From the NCBI RefSeq assembly GCF_019583405.1, contig NZ_SZUU01000003.1:496001-560000 (forward strand): a stretch of 64,000 nucleotides of DNA. The letters are read 5' to 3'. Under the pieces are notes generated by a model. The model was given only the letters and a program-made list of their open reading frames with translations, did no database searches and was not told the origin of the DNA. Every line of letters begins with the position of its first letter. The stretch's first letter is position 1. The stretch is from Bacteroides fragilis. Its GTDB lineage: Bacteria; Bacteroidota; Bacteroidia; Bacteroidales; Bacteroidaceae. The position numbers and the translations under genes are program-made. This document shows positions 8,068-15,945 of this stretch, piece after piece.

Positions 8068-10641
8068 TCAATCCCCATAGGTACCGATTAATCCATTCGT
8101 TGTGATAGTTTCTGCACTTATTTTCAACTTCCGGCATCTGCTGTTATTATAGAAACGGATATGTGCTTTCCCTTCCTTATCCGGAGTGATGGACGGATTC
8201 CAGTATAATGTACGACGATAGTCGGGGATGGGAGGGAGTACAGAATAATTGGGTTGATAGAATTCTTTAACTTGGCTGTAACCGTCAAGCCATGTCTTTC
8301 TGACACCTTTTCCTGCTTCTGTCGGTATCTTACCTTCCGGATGTGTTTCGATCAGTACGGCACAACTGTATAAGTCGGATACATCAAACGGAGTTAATCT
8401 CGGATCTGCATACTGGCAAATCGTAGATAGATTTTCAGTGATATAAATCGATTTAATGGCTTCAAGTCTTATATATTTGTACTTATTATAATCCATTTCT
8501 GTATGTCGGGTACATTCATAGTTGATCACGAAAAGTGGCATTTTGCCTTTATAATACAGGTAATTTCTTCCAGGAACAGGACTGAAATTTTTATTCATGT
8601 TCATCATAAGTTCGTGTATGTCTTCACCAATGAATTTTCCACTGTCTTTTATGTCGTCCAGTTCGGAATGCACATCATAATAAGCAATCGATTTCGCACG
8701 GCTTTCATATATCTCTTTTTCTTTGGTTCTCTTTTTGGCTTTGATAGTTACCTCTTTTAAACGGTAGTTCTTTTCATGGTTACCTGCCTTTGCCAGCGAA
8801 TCTGCGTAAGCGGCAAAGAAGGCTTCGATATCCTCTTCAGGTAGGGGAGTGGTTTCCACTTCGGGCATAAGTTCTTTCTCTTTTTCTGCGTTGGAAATAC
8901 TTACCTGCATATCCGCATAATGATATTTTCGGGGGGCAGGGCTGAATAGCCTATCCAATAAAATACGGTAATCTTTCTTTTTTCTATTGACTGTAACCGC
9001 CAATATCAAGTCCCATTTTCCATATATATCGGATATTAGTGAGAAGTGTCCTAAACTATCTGTAGTGATGGCTTCGATGAAACTGCTGTTTTCCTCATTC
9101 TCCCCGCGTTTCTTCAGGAAGCAGGACACTTCTACGTTAGGCTTGGGAAGTTGCCGGACGAAAGAGACGACCTGCCCTCGTGTTTCGATACCTTGTTCCG
9201 GTCCGTATTTAAGATCAAGAGATTCAATTCCTGTCATTTGTTTCCAAGAGTAGCGGCGCCATCCCTGCACTCTTAATAAGAGATCGATTGCCTTGCGGTG
9301 TGTATCGTCCCGGGATTCGAAATAATATTGGGGATTGTTGACATATCCTTTTATTTCGGACATTAATAAAAGATCGGTCAACATATTGTGCCCTGATTCT
9401 ACTTCATTCATGCCGTCTCTCACAGATAGGGCAAATGGGGTTTGTACCGGAATCTTTTCTTTTCCGGTCAGGGTGAATTCAAGGTTCACCAATTCGTAAG
9501 GGTCGTATGTTTCTTTGTCTGCCTGTACCTTAACGGATAATTGCTCTTGGGGATAGGTAAATATCAAACGATCCGATAGGACCTCTCCGTTACTGTTGAA
9601 TAATGCGATTCGGGAAACTCCGGGTACTAATTTGCTTTTATCTATTTTGAAGCGAATCGTTTCATTACCTTCGACATCGATCAGGCAGAATTTGTATAGT
9701 TTGCCTCCGCTGATGACTGCCAGTCCCAATACGTCGGAGGGGGTATTGGAATTCTTTTGAACTGCTATTTCGATGCTGTCTGTGTATGATAAATTGTCAG
9801 CATGTAATATATATCCTCCCGGTAAGGCCTCCGGCATATTGAACTGGTGCTTTTTGCCATTAAATTCGACTATCGCTTTTTGTTTCTCTCCCGTAGGTGT
9901 GTAATTGAAAACTCCCCGTCCATCATGTGCGACACTGAAACGGGCTATTTCTTGTTTTTCTTCGTTAATAACAATACCGGTGAGGGTAATGGGGTTTCCA
10001 TAGGCATCTGTCGCTTCAAAAGCCACTTCGGATTCTATCCCCCGAACCAGATTTCCACCTTCGGGAAAGAACTTTAAATTTACTTTTTTACCTTTTGTCG
10101 GTTTGGGACGCTCCAGCGGGTAGTTTCCTGTCGCATATTTCCGCATCTCTTTTTCTGCAAAATCGCCTTCTGCCTTAGGTTTGTCGAAAACCGGCAACAG
10201 TCTTGAGAAAATGATATCTCCTCCAAAATTCAGCATATATTTTGTGTAGGCACGAACTTCATAAAATCCTGAATAAAACGGGATTTGGTTTAGTGTGAAA
10301 TCTCCGTGGCATTGTCCGTTTTCTATTTTTAATGTCCGTTTGTCGATAACTTCACCACCGGGATTTAATAATTCGACATATAAAGTCTTGCTCAGGTCAG
10401 TGGCCGGATGCAGGTCGGAAGTGATCAGGAAACATTTAAACCAGATATTATCACCTTGGTAATAACTGGTATTGTCAAATTGCAGGTAAACCTTCTCTTG
10501 AGGGATATATTTGGAAAAATTATCGATCAGGTAGGCGTATTGGCTTAGTTTTTGGACAATACTGTCCGTGGTTTGTGCAGATACACTCAGGCAAAACAGG
10601 TATAATAGCAAATGTACCTTTAATGTTTTAGGTGTTTTCAT
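8068..10641 (-). CDS. Large secreted MG2 (macroglobulin-like) domain protein
   Basis: The 857-residue product has a signal peptide (about 1-22, LYLFCLSVSAQ) and then a macroglobulin MG2-type domain (about 45-150: IPQEKVYLQFDNTSYYQGDN, GGEVIDKRTLKIENGQ, GFYEVRAYTKYMLNFGGD). Further beta-sandwich repeats follow (KVNLKFFPEGGNLVRGIESE; SVKVQADKETYDPYELVNLEF), and a carboxypeptidase-regulatory-like stretch near 495-560. The C-terminus (YWNPSITPDKEGKAHIRFYN) resembles A2M-type bait/ANA segments, but there is no CxEQ thioester. Such proteins are common in Bacteroides envelopes and poorly characterised. It is transcribed alone as far as can be seen, with a small membrane-protein gene 52 bp upstream. 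Confidence 0.65.
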   Translation of the reverse strand: MKTPKTLKVHLLLYLFCLSVSAQTTDSIVQKLSQYAYLIDNFSKYIPQEKVYLQFDNTSYYQGDNIWFKCFLITSDLHPATDLSKTLYVELLNPGGEVIDKRTLKIENGQCHGDFTLNQIPFYSGFYEVRAYTKYMLNFGGDIIFSRLLPVFDKPKAEGDFAEKEMRKYATGNYPLERPKPTKGKKVNLKFFPEGGNLVRGIESEVAFEATDAYGNPITLTGIVINEEKQEIARFSVAHDGRGVFNYTPTGEKQKAIVEFNGKKHQFNMPEALPGGYILHADNLSYTDSIEIAVQKNSNTPSDVLGLAVISGGKLYKFCLIDVEGNETIRFKIDKSKLVPGVSRIALFNSNGEVLSDRLIFTYPQEQLSVKVQADKETYDPYELVNLEFTLTGKEKIPVQTPFALSVRDGMNEVESGHNMLTDLLLMSEIKGYVNNPQYYFESRDDTHRKAIDLLLRVQGWRRYSWKQMTGIESLDLKYGPEQGIETRGQVVSFVRQLPKPNVEVSCFLKKRGENEENSSFIEAITTDSLGHFSLISDIYGKWDLILAVTVNRKKKDYRILLDRLFSPAPRKYHYADMQVSISNAEKEKELMPEVETTPLPEEDIEAFFAAYADSLAKAGNHEKNYRLKEVTIKAKKRTKEKEIYESRAKSIAYYDVHSELDDIKDSGKFIGEDIHELMMNMNKNFSPVPGRNYLYYKGKMPLFVINYECTRHTEMDYNKYKYIRLEAIKSIYITENLSTICQYADPRLTPFDVSDLYSCAVLIETHPEGKIPTEAGKGVRKTWLDGYSQVKEFYQPNYSVLPPIPDYRRTLYWNPSITPDKEGKAHIRFYNNSRCRKLKISAETITTNGLIGTYGD

Positions 10642-10692
10642 TTCGTATCTTGGGTTAGATGGGAGATTGGTTTTTCCGTTGTGAGTCCTGTC

Positions 10693-11091
10693 TTAAATAA
10701 AGTTCTTTACTCTTACATCGGGATTCGTCTTTTGCAGGGCTTTTATCAGTTCCCAGGGTGATTGGGGATCTATCATGACAAACCCGGTGGCGTGTCTGAT
10801 CTTTATTTTCTGCATGCCCAAGGCATGGCGAGTATACGTAACATCGGTGATATGACTGAATGTTCGTTTTTGGCGGAAGAAGTCATTTACTATTTGTAAA
10901 TCTCCGTTTTTCTTGACAATGTATTTGCAGGATGTTTGTGAAAAATAGATGGTTGCACTGGGACCTATACATGCGGCACCTATCCAGATTGCTTGTATAG
11001 TTGTGAAACTGATCGCAATGCATGCTATTATACCTATGGCGAACAACCAAAGTCCTAATTGGGGATTTCGCGCTTTAAATGTTTGTTCCAT
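10693..11091 (-). CDS. Small membrane protein with a PH-like C-terminal domain
   Basis: The frame is open from 11283, but the likely start is the ATG at 11091 (MEQTFKARNPQLGLWLFAIG). That gives 132 residues with two closely spaced transmembrane helices (about 12-50), and the upstream frame looks non-coding. After the helices comes a basic, strand-rich segment (CKYIVKKNGDLQIVNDFF, THALGMQKIKI-like) that resembles bacterial PH domains found after paired TM helices. The function is not known. It may be cotranscribed with the large MG2 protein downstream. Confidence 0.55.
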   Translation of the reverse strand: MEQTFKARNPQLGLWLFAIGIIACIAISFTTIQAIWIGAACIGPSATIYFSQTSCKYIVKKNGDLQIVNDFFRQKRTFSHITDVTYTRHALGMQKIKIRHATGFVMIDPQSPWELIKALQKTNPDVRVKNFI

Positions 11092-11470
11092 CTTTTTTAG
11101 ATTATATGTGTAACTGTCTGATAAAGATAGAAAAAAATATAATGAAAGAATCTTTTTTCTATTCTTTTCTGAATTGTGGCTGCGAAAATAATTATTTAGG
11201 GTCTGTTGGATTCCGAAAGTTCCGGTGAAAAAGATAAAAGCTTCTCTAAACCACCGTGGCTGCGGTTGATGAAAAATAGGCAAGGGAGATTTGAACAGGT
11301 GCTTGTAATATGCAAAATTCGGACAAGAATTTGGAATCGGAAAATTTAGATTCTGTTTTTATGTGGGAAGCTACAGTCCGGAAATAATAATTCTTTGCCG
11401 ATAGATGATCTGTTCTTTCTTTTTTATCTATTTTTGCCCCTTGAAAATTTTAATTATTAATCTAACTATC
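11092..11470. other. Divergent intergenic region upstream of the GH31 gene
   Basis: This gap holds the upstream regions of the minus-strand membrane gene and the plus-strand GH31 gene. A -7 box TATTTTTG is visible for GH31 at 11429-11436. A minus-strand near-match TATCTTTA lies around 11118-11125. Nothing else coding was recognised. Confidence 0.45.
11429..11436 (+). promoter_or_regulatory. -7 box TATTTTTG upstream of the GH31 gene
   Basis: It matches TAnnTTTG and lies 35 bp before the ATG at 11471. This supports 11471, and not the earlier in-frame ATG at 11405, as the translation start. Confidence 0.5.
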
Positions 11471-13060
11471 ATGAAACGAAAAGCGACTTTACTATTTCTC
11501 GTGACATTCGTGCTGCTGCTCGGTGCAGTCGCGCAGGAAAAATTGAAAACAGTGATCGAACCCCTGCAAAATGAAAGATGGTGGGGTGGATTCGTGGCTT
11601 TAGGAAATCAAATGCCATTCAATGATCACTTGCGGATGCAGGATATGTCACGCAATAATATGAACAACCAAGTAGTGCCGTTCATGCTTTCTTCGGAGGG
11701 CAGGTACATCTGGGCCGAAAATCCGTTTTGTTTTGAAGTAAAGGACGGACAGCTGATTATTTATTCAGACTCGGAAAAGATAGAGCCGGTGAAGGCCGGA
11801 ACTACGCTGAAAGAGGCTTTGCTGGCTGCATCGGCTAAACATTTTCCACCTTCGGGAAAGATTCCGGAACCTACTTTCTTTTCTCTTCCGCAATATAATA
11901 CCTGGATTGAGCTGATGTATGATCAAAACCAGGAAGACATTATGAATTATGCCCATAAAGCTGTGGAGAACGGATTTCCTCAGGGGGTGTTTATGGTAGA
12001 TGATAACTGGCAGAGATATTATGGTAACTTTGACTTCAAAACCGAGAGGTTTCCGGATCCGAAAGGGATGACTGACGAGTTGCACCGGATGGGATTCAAG
12101 GTGATGTTGTGGGTTGCTCCCTATGTCTCGCCCGATAGTCCCGAATTCCGTGAATTGGAGGCAAAAGGATATTTGTTGAAAGATAAGAACGGACGCACGG
12201 CTATTATTCATTGGTGGAACGGGTACAGTGCCTGTTATGATACCACAAATCCGGAAGCTATGAATTATCTGAAGGAACTGTTAAAAGCCAATCAAGAAAA
12301 ATATGGTATCGACGGATTTAAGTTTGATGGTGGAGACGTAGCTTATATGACAGGAGAGTATACTTTTCATGATAAGAATGCCAATGTGAATACTTTTATG
12401 GAAAAATGGGCTGAGATAGGTTTGAGCTTTCCTTACAATGAATTGCGTGCATCTTGGAAGTTAGGTGGGCAGGCATTGGTACAGCGGTTGGGTGATAAAG
12501 ATTATTCTTGGCGTGCGACTCAGTTACTGATTCCTGATATGACTGCTGCCGGATTGTTAGGACATTATTATACTTGTCCCGATATGGTAGGCGGAGGACA
12601 ATTCGGAGCTTTTCTGAATGTGAAGAAATTCGATGAAGAACTTATAGTACGTTCGTGCCAGGTGCATGCCCTGATGCCAATGATGCAATTCTCGGTAGCT
12701 CCTTGGCGTATCCTCAGTAAAGAGAATGTGGCTATTTGTGCGAAGTATGCTCATCTTCACCAGCAAATGGGAGATTATATTTTAGAGTTGGCAAAACATG
12801 CTTCAAAGACCGGTGAACCCATTGTTCGCCACATGGAATATCAGTATCCTCACCAGGGATTCATTGATTGCAAAGACCAGTTTATGTTGGGGGACAAATA
12901 TCTGGTAGCTCCGATGCTGACATCCGGAACAAGCCGTACCGTAGTGTTGCCAAAGGGTAGATGGAAAGATGATCGGGGTAAGGTGTTTAAAGGGCCGCGG
13001 ACAATGACAATAGATGTTCCCCTTGAACGTTTGCCATATTTTGAGAAACTGACGAAATAA
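11471..13060 (+). CDS. Secreted glycoside hydrolase family 31 (alpha-glycosidase)
   Basis: Taking the ATG at 11471 gives 529 residues with a signal peptide (MKRKATLLFLVTFVLLLGAVAQ); the frame extends further upstream only through promoter sequence. The GH31 TIM barrel is clear: LMYDQNQEDIMNYAHKAVENG, FMVDDNWQRYYGNFDF, MGFKVMLWVAPYVSPDS, and the nucleophile region GIDGFKFDGGD. A later block, LRASWKLGGQALVQRLGDKD then TCPDMVGGG, resembles the MYORG-like branch of GH31, for which alpha-galactosidase activity is known in animals. This suggests, but does not prove, an alpha-galactoside substrate. It is a lone gene without SusCD neighbours, probably acting in the periplasm, and ends at a shared terminator facing the NlpE-like gene. 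Confidence 0.85.
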   Translation: MKRKATLLFLVTFVLLLGAVAQEKLKTVIEPLQNERWWGGFVALGNQMPFNDHLRMQDMSRNNMNNQVVPFMLSSEGRYIWAENPFCFEVKDGQLIIYSDSEKIEPVKAGTTLKEALLAASAKHFPPSGKIPEPTFFSLPQYNTWIELMYDQNQEDIMNYAHKAVENGFPQGVFMVDDNWQRYYGNFDFKTERFPDPKGMTDELHRMGFKVMLWVAPYVSPDSPEFRELEAKGYLLKDKNGRTAIIHWWNGYSACYDTTNPEAMNYLKELLKANQEKYGIDGFKFDGGDVAYMTGEYTFHDKNANVNTFMEKWAEIGLSFPYNELRASWKLGGQALVQRLGDKDYSWRATQLLIPDMTAAGLLGHYYTCPDMVGGGQFGAFLNVKKFDEELIVRSCQVHALMPMMQFSVAPWRILSKENVAICAKYAHLHQQMGDYILELAKHASKTGEPIVRHMEYQYPHQGFIDCKDQFMLGDKYLVAPMLTSGTSRTVVLPKGRWKDDRGKVFKGPRTMTIDVPLERLPYFEKLTK

Positions 13061-13081
13061 TTTCTGATCCGATAAAAAAAG

Positions 13082-13117
13082 AAAAGCCACACTGTCAATA
13101 TGTACAGCGTGGCTTTT
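13082..13117. terminator. Bidirectional terminator between convergent genes
   Basis: AAAAGCCACACTGT (13082-13095) pairs with ACAGCGTGGCTTTT (13104-13117), 13 of 14 bases. There is an A-run on the left and a T-run on the right, so it can serve both the plus-strand GH31 gene and the minus-strand lipoprotein gene. Confidence 0.8.
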
Positions 13118-13146
13118 TGTCTTTTTAAGTTTAAGCTAATTCTGCG

Positions 13147-13620
13147 TTACTTTACACGGATAATGTTGTAATTCAGATCGCTTGCCGATACTTCCAGACT
13201 GTCATCAGCCAGTGTCAGAGTAGTATCGTTGGCAATTACGAAATAAACAGGTTCACTTCCGTCACTCGGATTCAGTTTGATGGCCGTTTTCTTTTTATCT
13301 TTGACGGTTTTCTCCACTTTTACCGGCTTTCCTTTAGAAGTAAAAGTCTTGTCTTTGCCTTTACCTTCAGCATCCAGATAAGTGACGTCCAGTGTATACG
13401 TTGTATCGGTTGCATTCGCCAGTGTGTTCAAAGTTAACACGTAACGGATGCCCGGACCGTCAGCAGCAGGAAGCACACCTTCATATACCTGGGTTTCTTC
13501 CATTGTGGGTTCCATAGCTACTGCTAGACTGTCTGCGACTGCTTCTTCAGCTTTCGTTCCTTTTGATTGGCAGGATACCAATGCAGCAACGACGGCTGCT
13601 AACATAATTACTTTTTTCAT
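13147..13620 (-). CDS. NlpE-like lipoprotein
   Basis: This 157-residue lipoprotein has a signal peptide ending in the lipobox LVSC (Cys17). The mature part contains the NlpE N-terminal-type strand pattern (YEGVLPAADGPGIRYVLTL, TYTLDVTYL, VYFVIANDTTLTLAD). In E. coli NlpE senses copper and envelope stress through a CxxC. Here the only Cys is the lipidated one, so redox sensing is unlikely. It lies 36 bp downstream of the CorC/HlyC gene on the same strand and could share its transcript. Confidence 0.75.
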   Translation of the reverse strand: MKKVIMLAAVVAALVSCQSKGTKAEEAVADSLAVAMEPTMEETQVYEGVLPAADGPGIRYVLTLNTLANATDTTYTLDVTYLDAEGKGKDKTFTSKGKPVKVEKTVKDKKKTAIKLNPSDGSEPVYFVIANDTTLTLADDSLEVSASDLNYNIIRVK

Positions 13621-13656
13621 TGTTAAGTGCTTTAAATTAATATAAAAAGTGAGTTG

Positions 13657-14946
13657 CTATTCCTCCTCTTCTCTCTTAATAACCAACAGCTTATCGACTC
13701 TTCCACGGTCCATATCCACTACTTCGAACTGAAGGTTTTTGTAAGTGAATATATCTCCGGCTTTGGGAATACGTCCTATCAGGAACATAGCCAATCCGCC
13801 TAAAGTTGTAAAGTCTTCCGATTCGATATCATCATAAGAGAGTATTCCCATCTCTTCCATAAAATCTCCGATATTCATTGAAGCCTCTACCAACAAGGAG
13901 CCGTCCTGTCGGCGAACGATTTCTTCTTCTTCCGTATCGTCCTCTTCCAGAATGTCTCCAAAGATACTTTCGGTCAAGTCATGCAGGGTAATGATTCCCT
14001 CTGTGCTGCCATACTCGTTTACAACAACTCCGAACTTATTTTTGTTCTTCTTAAATAGCTCTAAAACTTTTTTAGCGTATAAACTTTCGGGTATAAACAA
14101 GGCGGGGCGTGCAATTTCTCTAAGGTTGAATTCCTGTTCGCTACCTATCATCAGTATGATATCTTTCACAGAAACCACGCCTGCTATTTCGTCGGTGTCG
14201 TCATCAATCAGGAGATATTTACTGAAATGCTCGTTGTCGATGATTTGAAGCACTTTCTCTTTGCTGTCAGTCGTATGTAGCACCACCAGATCACGTCGGT
14301 GAGTCATCAGTTCGTTGGCACGTTTATCCGAAAAGCGAAAGACATCACGTAGCATTTCGGTTTCTTCTTTGTCAATCACACCCTGCTCCGAGCTTTGGTG
14401 AAGGATCATTTTCAGTTCTTCCTGAGTCATCAGGCGTTCTTCGCTTTTCAGGCCGATCAGTTTGTTGAGCAAGCGGGTGGAAATGCTGAGCAACCAGACA
14501 AAAGGGAATGAAATCTTGGTCAGCAGAATCATAACGGGACTCAGCAAGGTTGCATAGCGCTCGGGATTGCTGAGAGCGATGGATTTGGGTACGAGCTCAC
14601 CGATAATCAGTGACAGGTAGGTAATGACGATTACGGTTGTGATCATGGCCAGGTCCTTTGCATAGACTTCGGCTCCCGGTATCATGGCGAAGAGCGGAGT
14701 CACATCATCGGCAATGGCTACTCCACCGAAAGCACCCGATACGATACCGATCAGCGTGATACCAATCTGAATGGTAGAAAGAAATTTTTCGGGTTCTTCT
14801 AATTGTTTCAATACTCCCCGGGCAGATTTGTTCCCTTTGCTGACCAGGGTTTCCAGACGTGCTTTACTTGAAGATACTAAGGCAATCTCGTACATGGCAA
14901 AAATACCATTCAGTACGAGTAAAAGAATAATTACTAAGAATTCCAT
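13657..14946 (-). CDS. CorC/HlyC-family membrane transporter with CNNM and CBS domains
   Basis: The start at 14946 (MEFLVIILLLVLNGIFAMYEIALVS) is chosen because the DUF21/CNNM transmembrane domain begins there; the open frame upstream to 15033 looks non-coding. The roughly 429-residue protein has four TM segments (about 1-175), a CBS pair (about 215-335; MTHRRDLVVLHTTDSKEKVL, FGVVVNEYGSTEGIITLHDL) and a C-terminal CorC_HlyC transporter-associated domain (about 345-425). Family members are linked to Mg2+/Co2+ efflux; the ion here is not determined. Confidence 0.88.
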   Translation of the reverse strand: MEFLVIILLLVLNGIFAMYEIALVSSSKARLETLVSKGNKSARGVLKQLEEPEKFLSTIQIGITLIGIVSGAFGGVAIADDVTPLFAMIPGAEVYAKDLAMITTVIVITYLSLIIGELVPKSIALSNPERYATLLSPVMILLTKISFPFVWLLSISTRLLNKLIGLKSEERLMTQEELKMILHQSSEQGVIDKEETEMLRDVFRFSDKRANELMTHRRDLVVLHTTDSKEKVLQIIDNEHFSKYLLIDDDTDEIAGVVSVKDIILMIGSEQEFNLREIARPALFIPESLYAKKVLELFKKNKNKFGVVVNEYGSTEGIITLHDLTESIFGDILEEDDTEEEEIVRRQDGSLLVEASMNIGDFMEEMGILSYDDIESEDFTTLGGLAMFLIGRIPKAGDIFTYKNLQFEVVDMDRGRVDKLLVIKREEEE

Positions 14947-15030
14947 ATAAGTTTGAATAGTTTCATGACCGCAAATTACACCAAAGTACGGACTCACGCA
15001 AAAACTATCGGAATTATTAATGAATTTTTT

Positions 15031-15071
15031 CAAAAAGACCGAGACCGGACCCCATATATTGGAGTCCGGCC
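15031..15071 (-). terminator. Terminator downstream of the M48 peptidase gene
   Basis: On the minus strand GGCCGGACTCC (15071-15061) pairs with GGGGTCCGGTC (15053-15043) across a 7-nt loop. A TTTTTG tract follows at 15035-15030. It separates the M48/TonB unit from the CorC/HlyC gene. Confidence 0.7.
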
Positions 15072-15102
15072 TTGTTTAAAATCTGTTTTGTGGCTCCCGA
15101 AC

Positions 15103-15903
15103 TTACTTGTTTTTAGTATAGTTGTCTGCTTTTTCTTTGGCGCGTGCTACACGTTTAGCTGTATCGGGATGCGAAGAAAACATTTTCTGGAATTTAGACT
15201 CTTTGGGGGCTTCGGCCGAGAGTTCGAGTAGTTTGTTCAGTGCATTGTACATTGCATACGGATCAATGTTGTGTTTGATGCTGAATTCGAAACCATAATC
15301 ATCGGCCTCACTCTCTTGCTTCTGAGAATATTGAGCACCGGCTAATGCTTCTGCCATGGCTCCCAGTTCCGAATCAGTCAGTTTGGAAACGGTAGAACTG
15401 GCTGCTCCTGCAGCATTCTTTACTGCCGAACGAAGATATGCACTCTTCATGGCATCTTTAGAGTCTGTATGAATCACGTGGCCAATTTCATGTCCGACAA
15501 CTGCCATCACTTCATCGTCGGTCATAATGTCCATCAATCCGGCACAGATACGGACACTCCCGTCTCCACAAGCAAAAGCATTCACGTCAACAACTTCGTA
15601 TACTCCGAAATTTACTTTTAGTCCGTCTACCTCTTTGATATGTCCGGTTAATTTTTCCAGACGTTTGCCGTATTCGCTGTCGGCTGCGGTCAGCGGATTG
15701 TGGGTGTCCATCCACTGCATATATTCTTTACTCATGGCTGCGATGTCTGCGTCCGACAAGGTGATGGCTTTCGCTGCGTCGCTACCGGCTTGTACCACTT
15801 TGCCTACATTGATTTTCTTTCCACCGATTTTGAATTGTGCGGAAGCCGTCGTGAAGTACATTCCGCATAACAGTGCCGTAATAAAAACAATTCCCTTTTT
15901 CAT
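15103..15903 (-). CDS. Periplasmic M48-family zinc metalloprotease
   Basis: This 266-residue protein has a signal peptide (about 1-23, ALLCGMYFTTASAQ). The M48 catalytic motif is VVGHEIGHVIH (HExxH, about residues 138-142), and the third zinc ligand lies in QESEADDYGFEF. Related enzymes (BepA/LoiP, YcaL type) degrade misfolded outer-membrane proteins. It follows a TonB receptor gene by 42 bp on the same strand, so a role near receptor quality control is plausible but not shown. Confidence 0.88.
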   Translation of the reverse strand: MKKGIVFITALLCGMYFTTASAQFKIGGKKINVGKVVQAGSDAAKAITLSDADIAAMSKEYMQWMDTHNPLTAADSEYGKRLEKLTGHIKEVDGLKVNFGVYEVVDVNAFACGDGSVRICAGLMDIMTDDEVMAVVGHEIGHVIHTDSKDAMKSAYLRSAVKNAAGAASSTVSKLTDSELGAMAEALAGAQYSQKQESEADDYGFEFSIKHNIDPYAMYNALNKLLELSAEAPKESKFQKMFSSHPDTAKRVARAKEKADNYTKNK

Positions 15904-15945
15904 TTTAGTAAATTTTTGTAATTAATAATATAGTTGTTCATGTGT

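Noticed and set aside
14947..15033. N-terminal extension of the CorC/HlyC protein
   Set aside because: The membrane domain begins at the ATG at 14946, and the upstream codons look non-coding and run into the M48 terminator.
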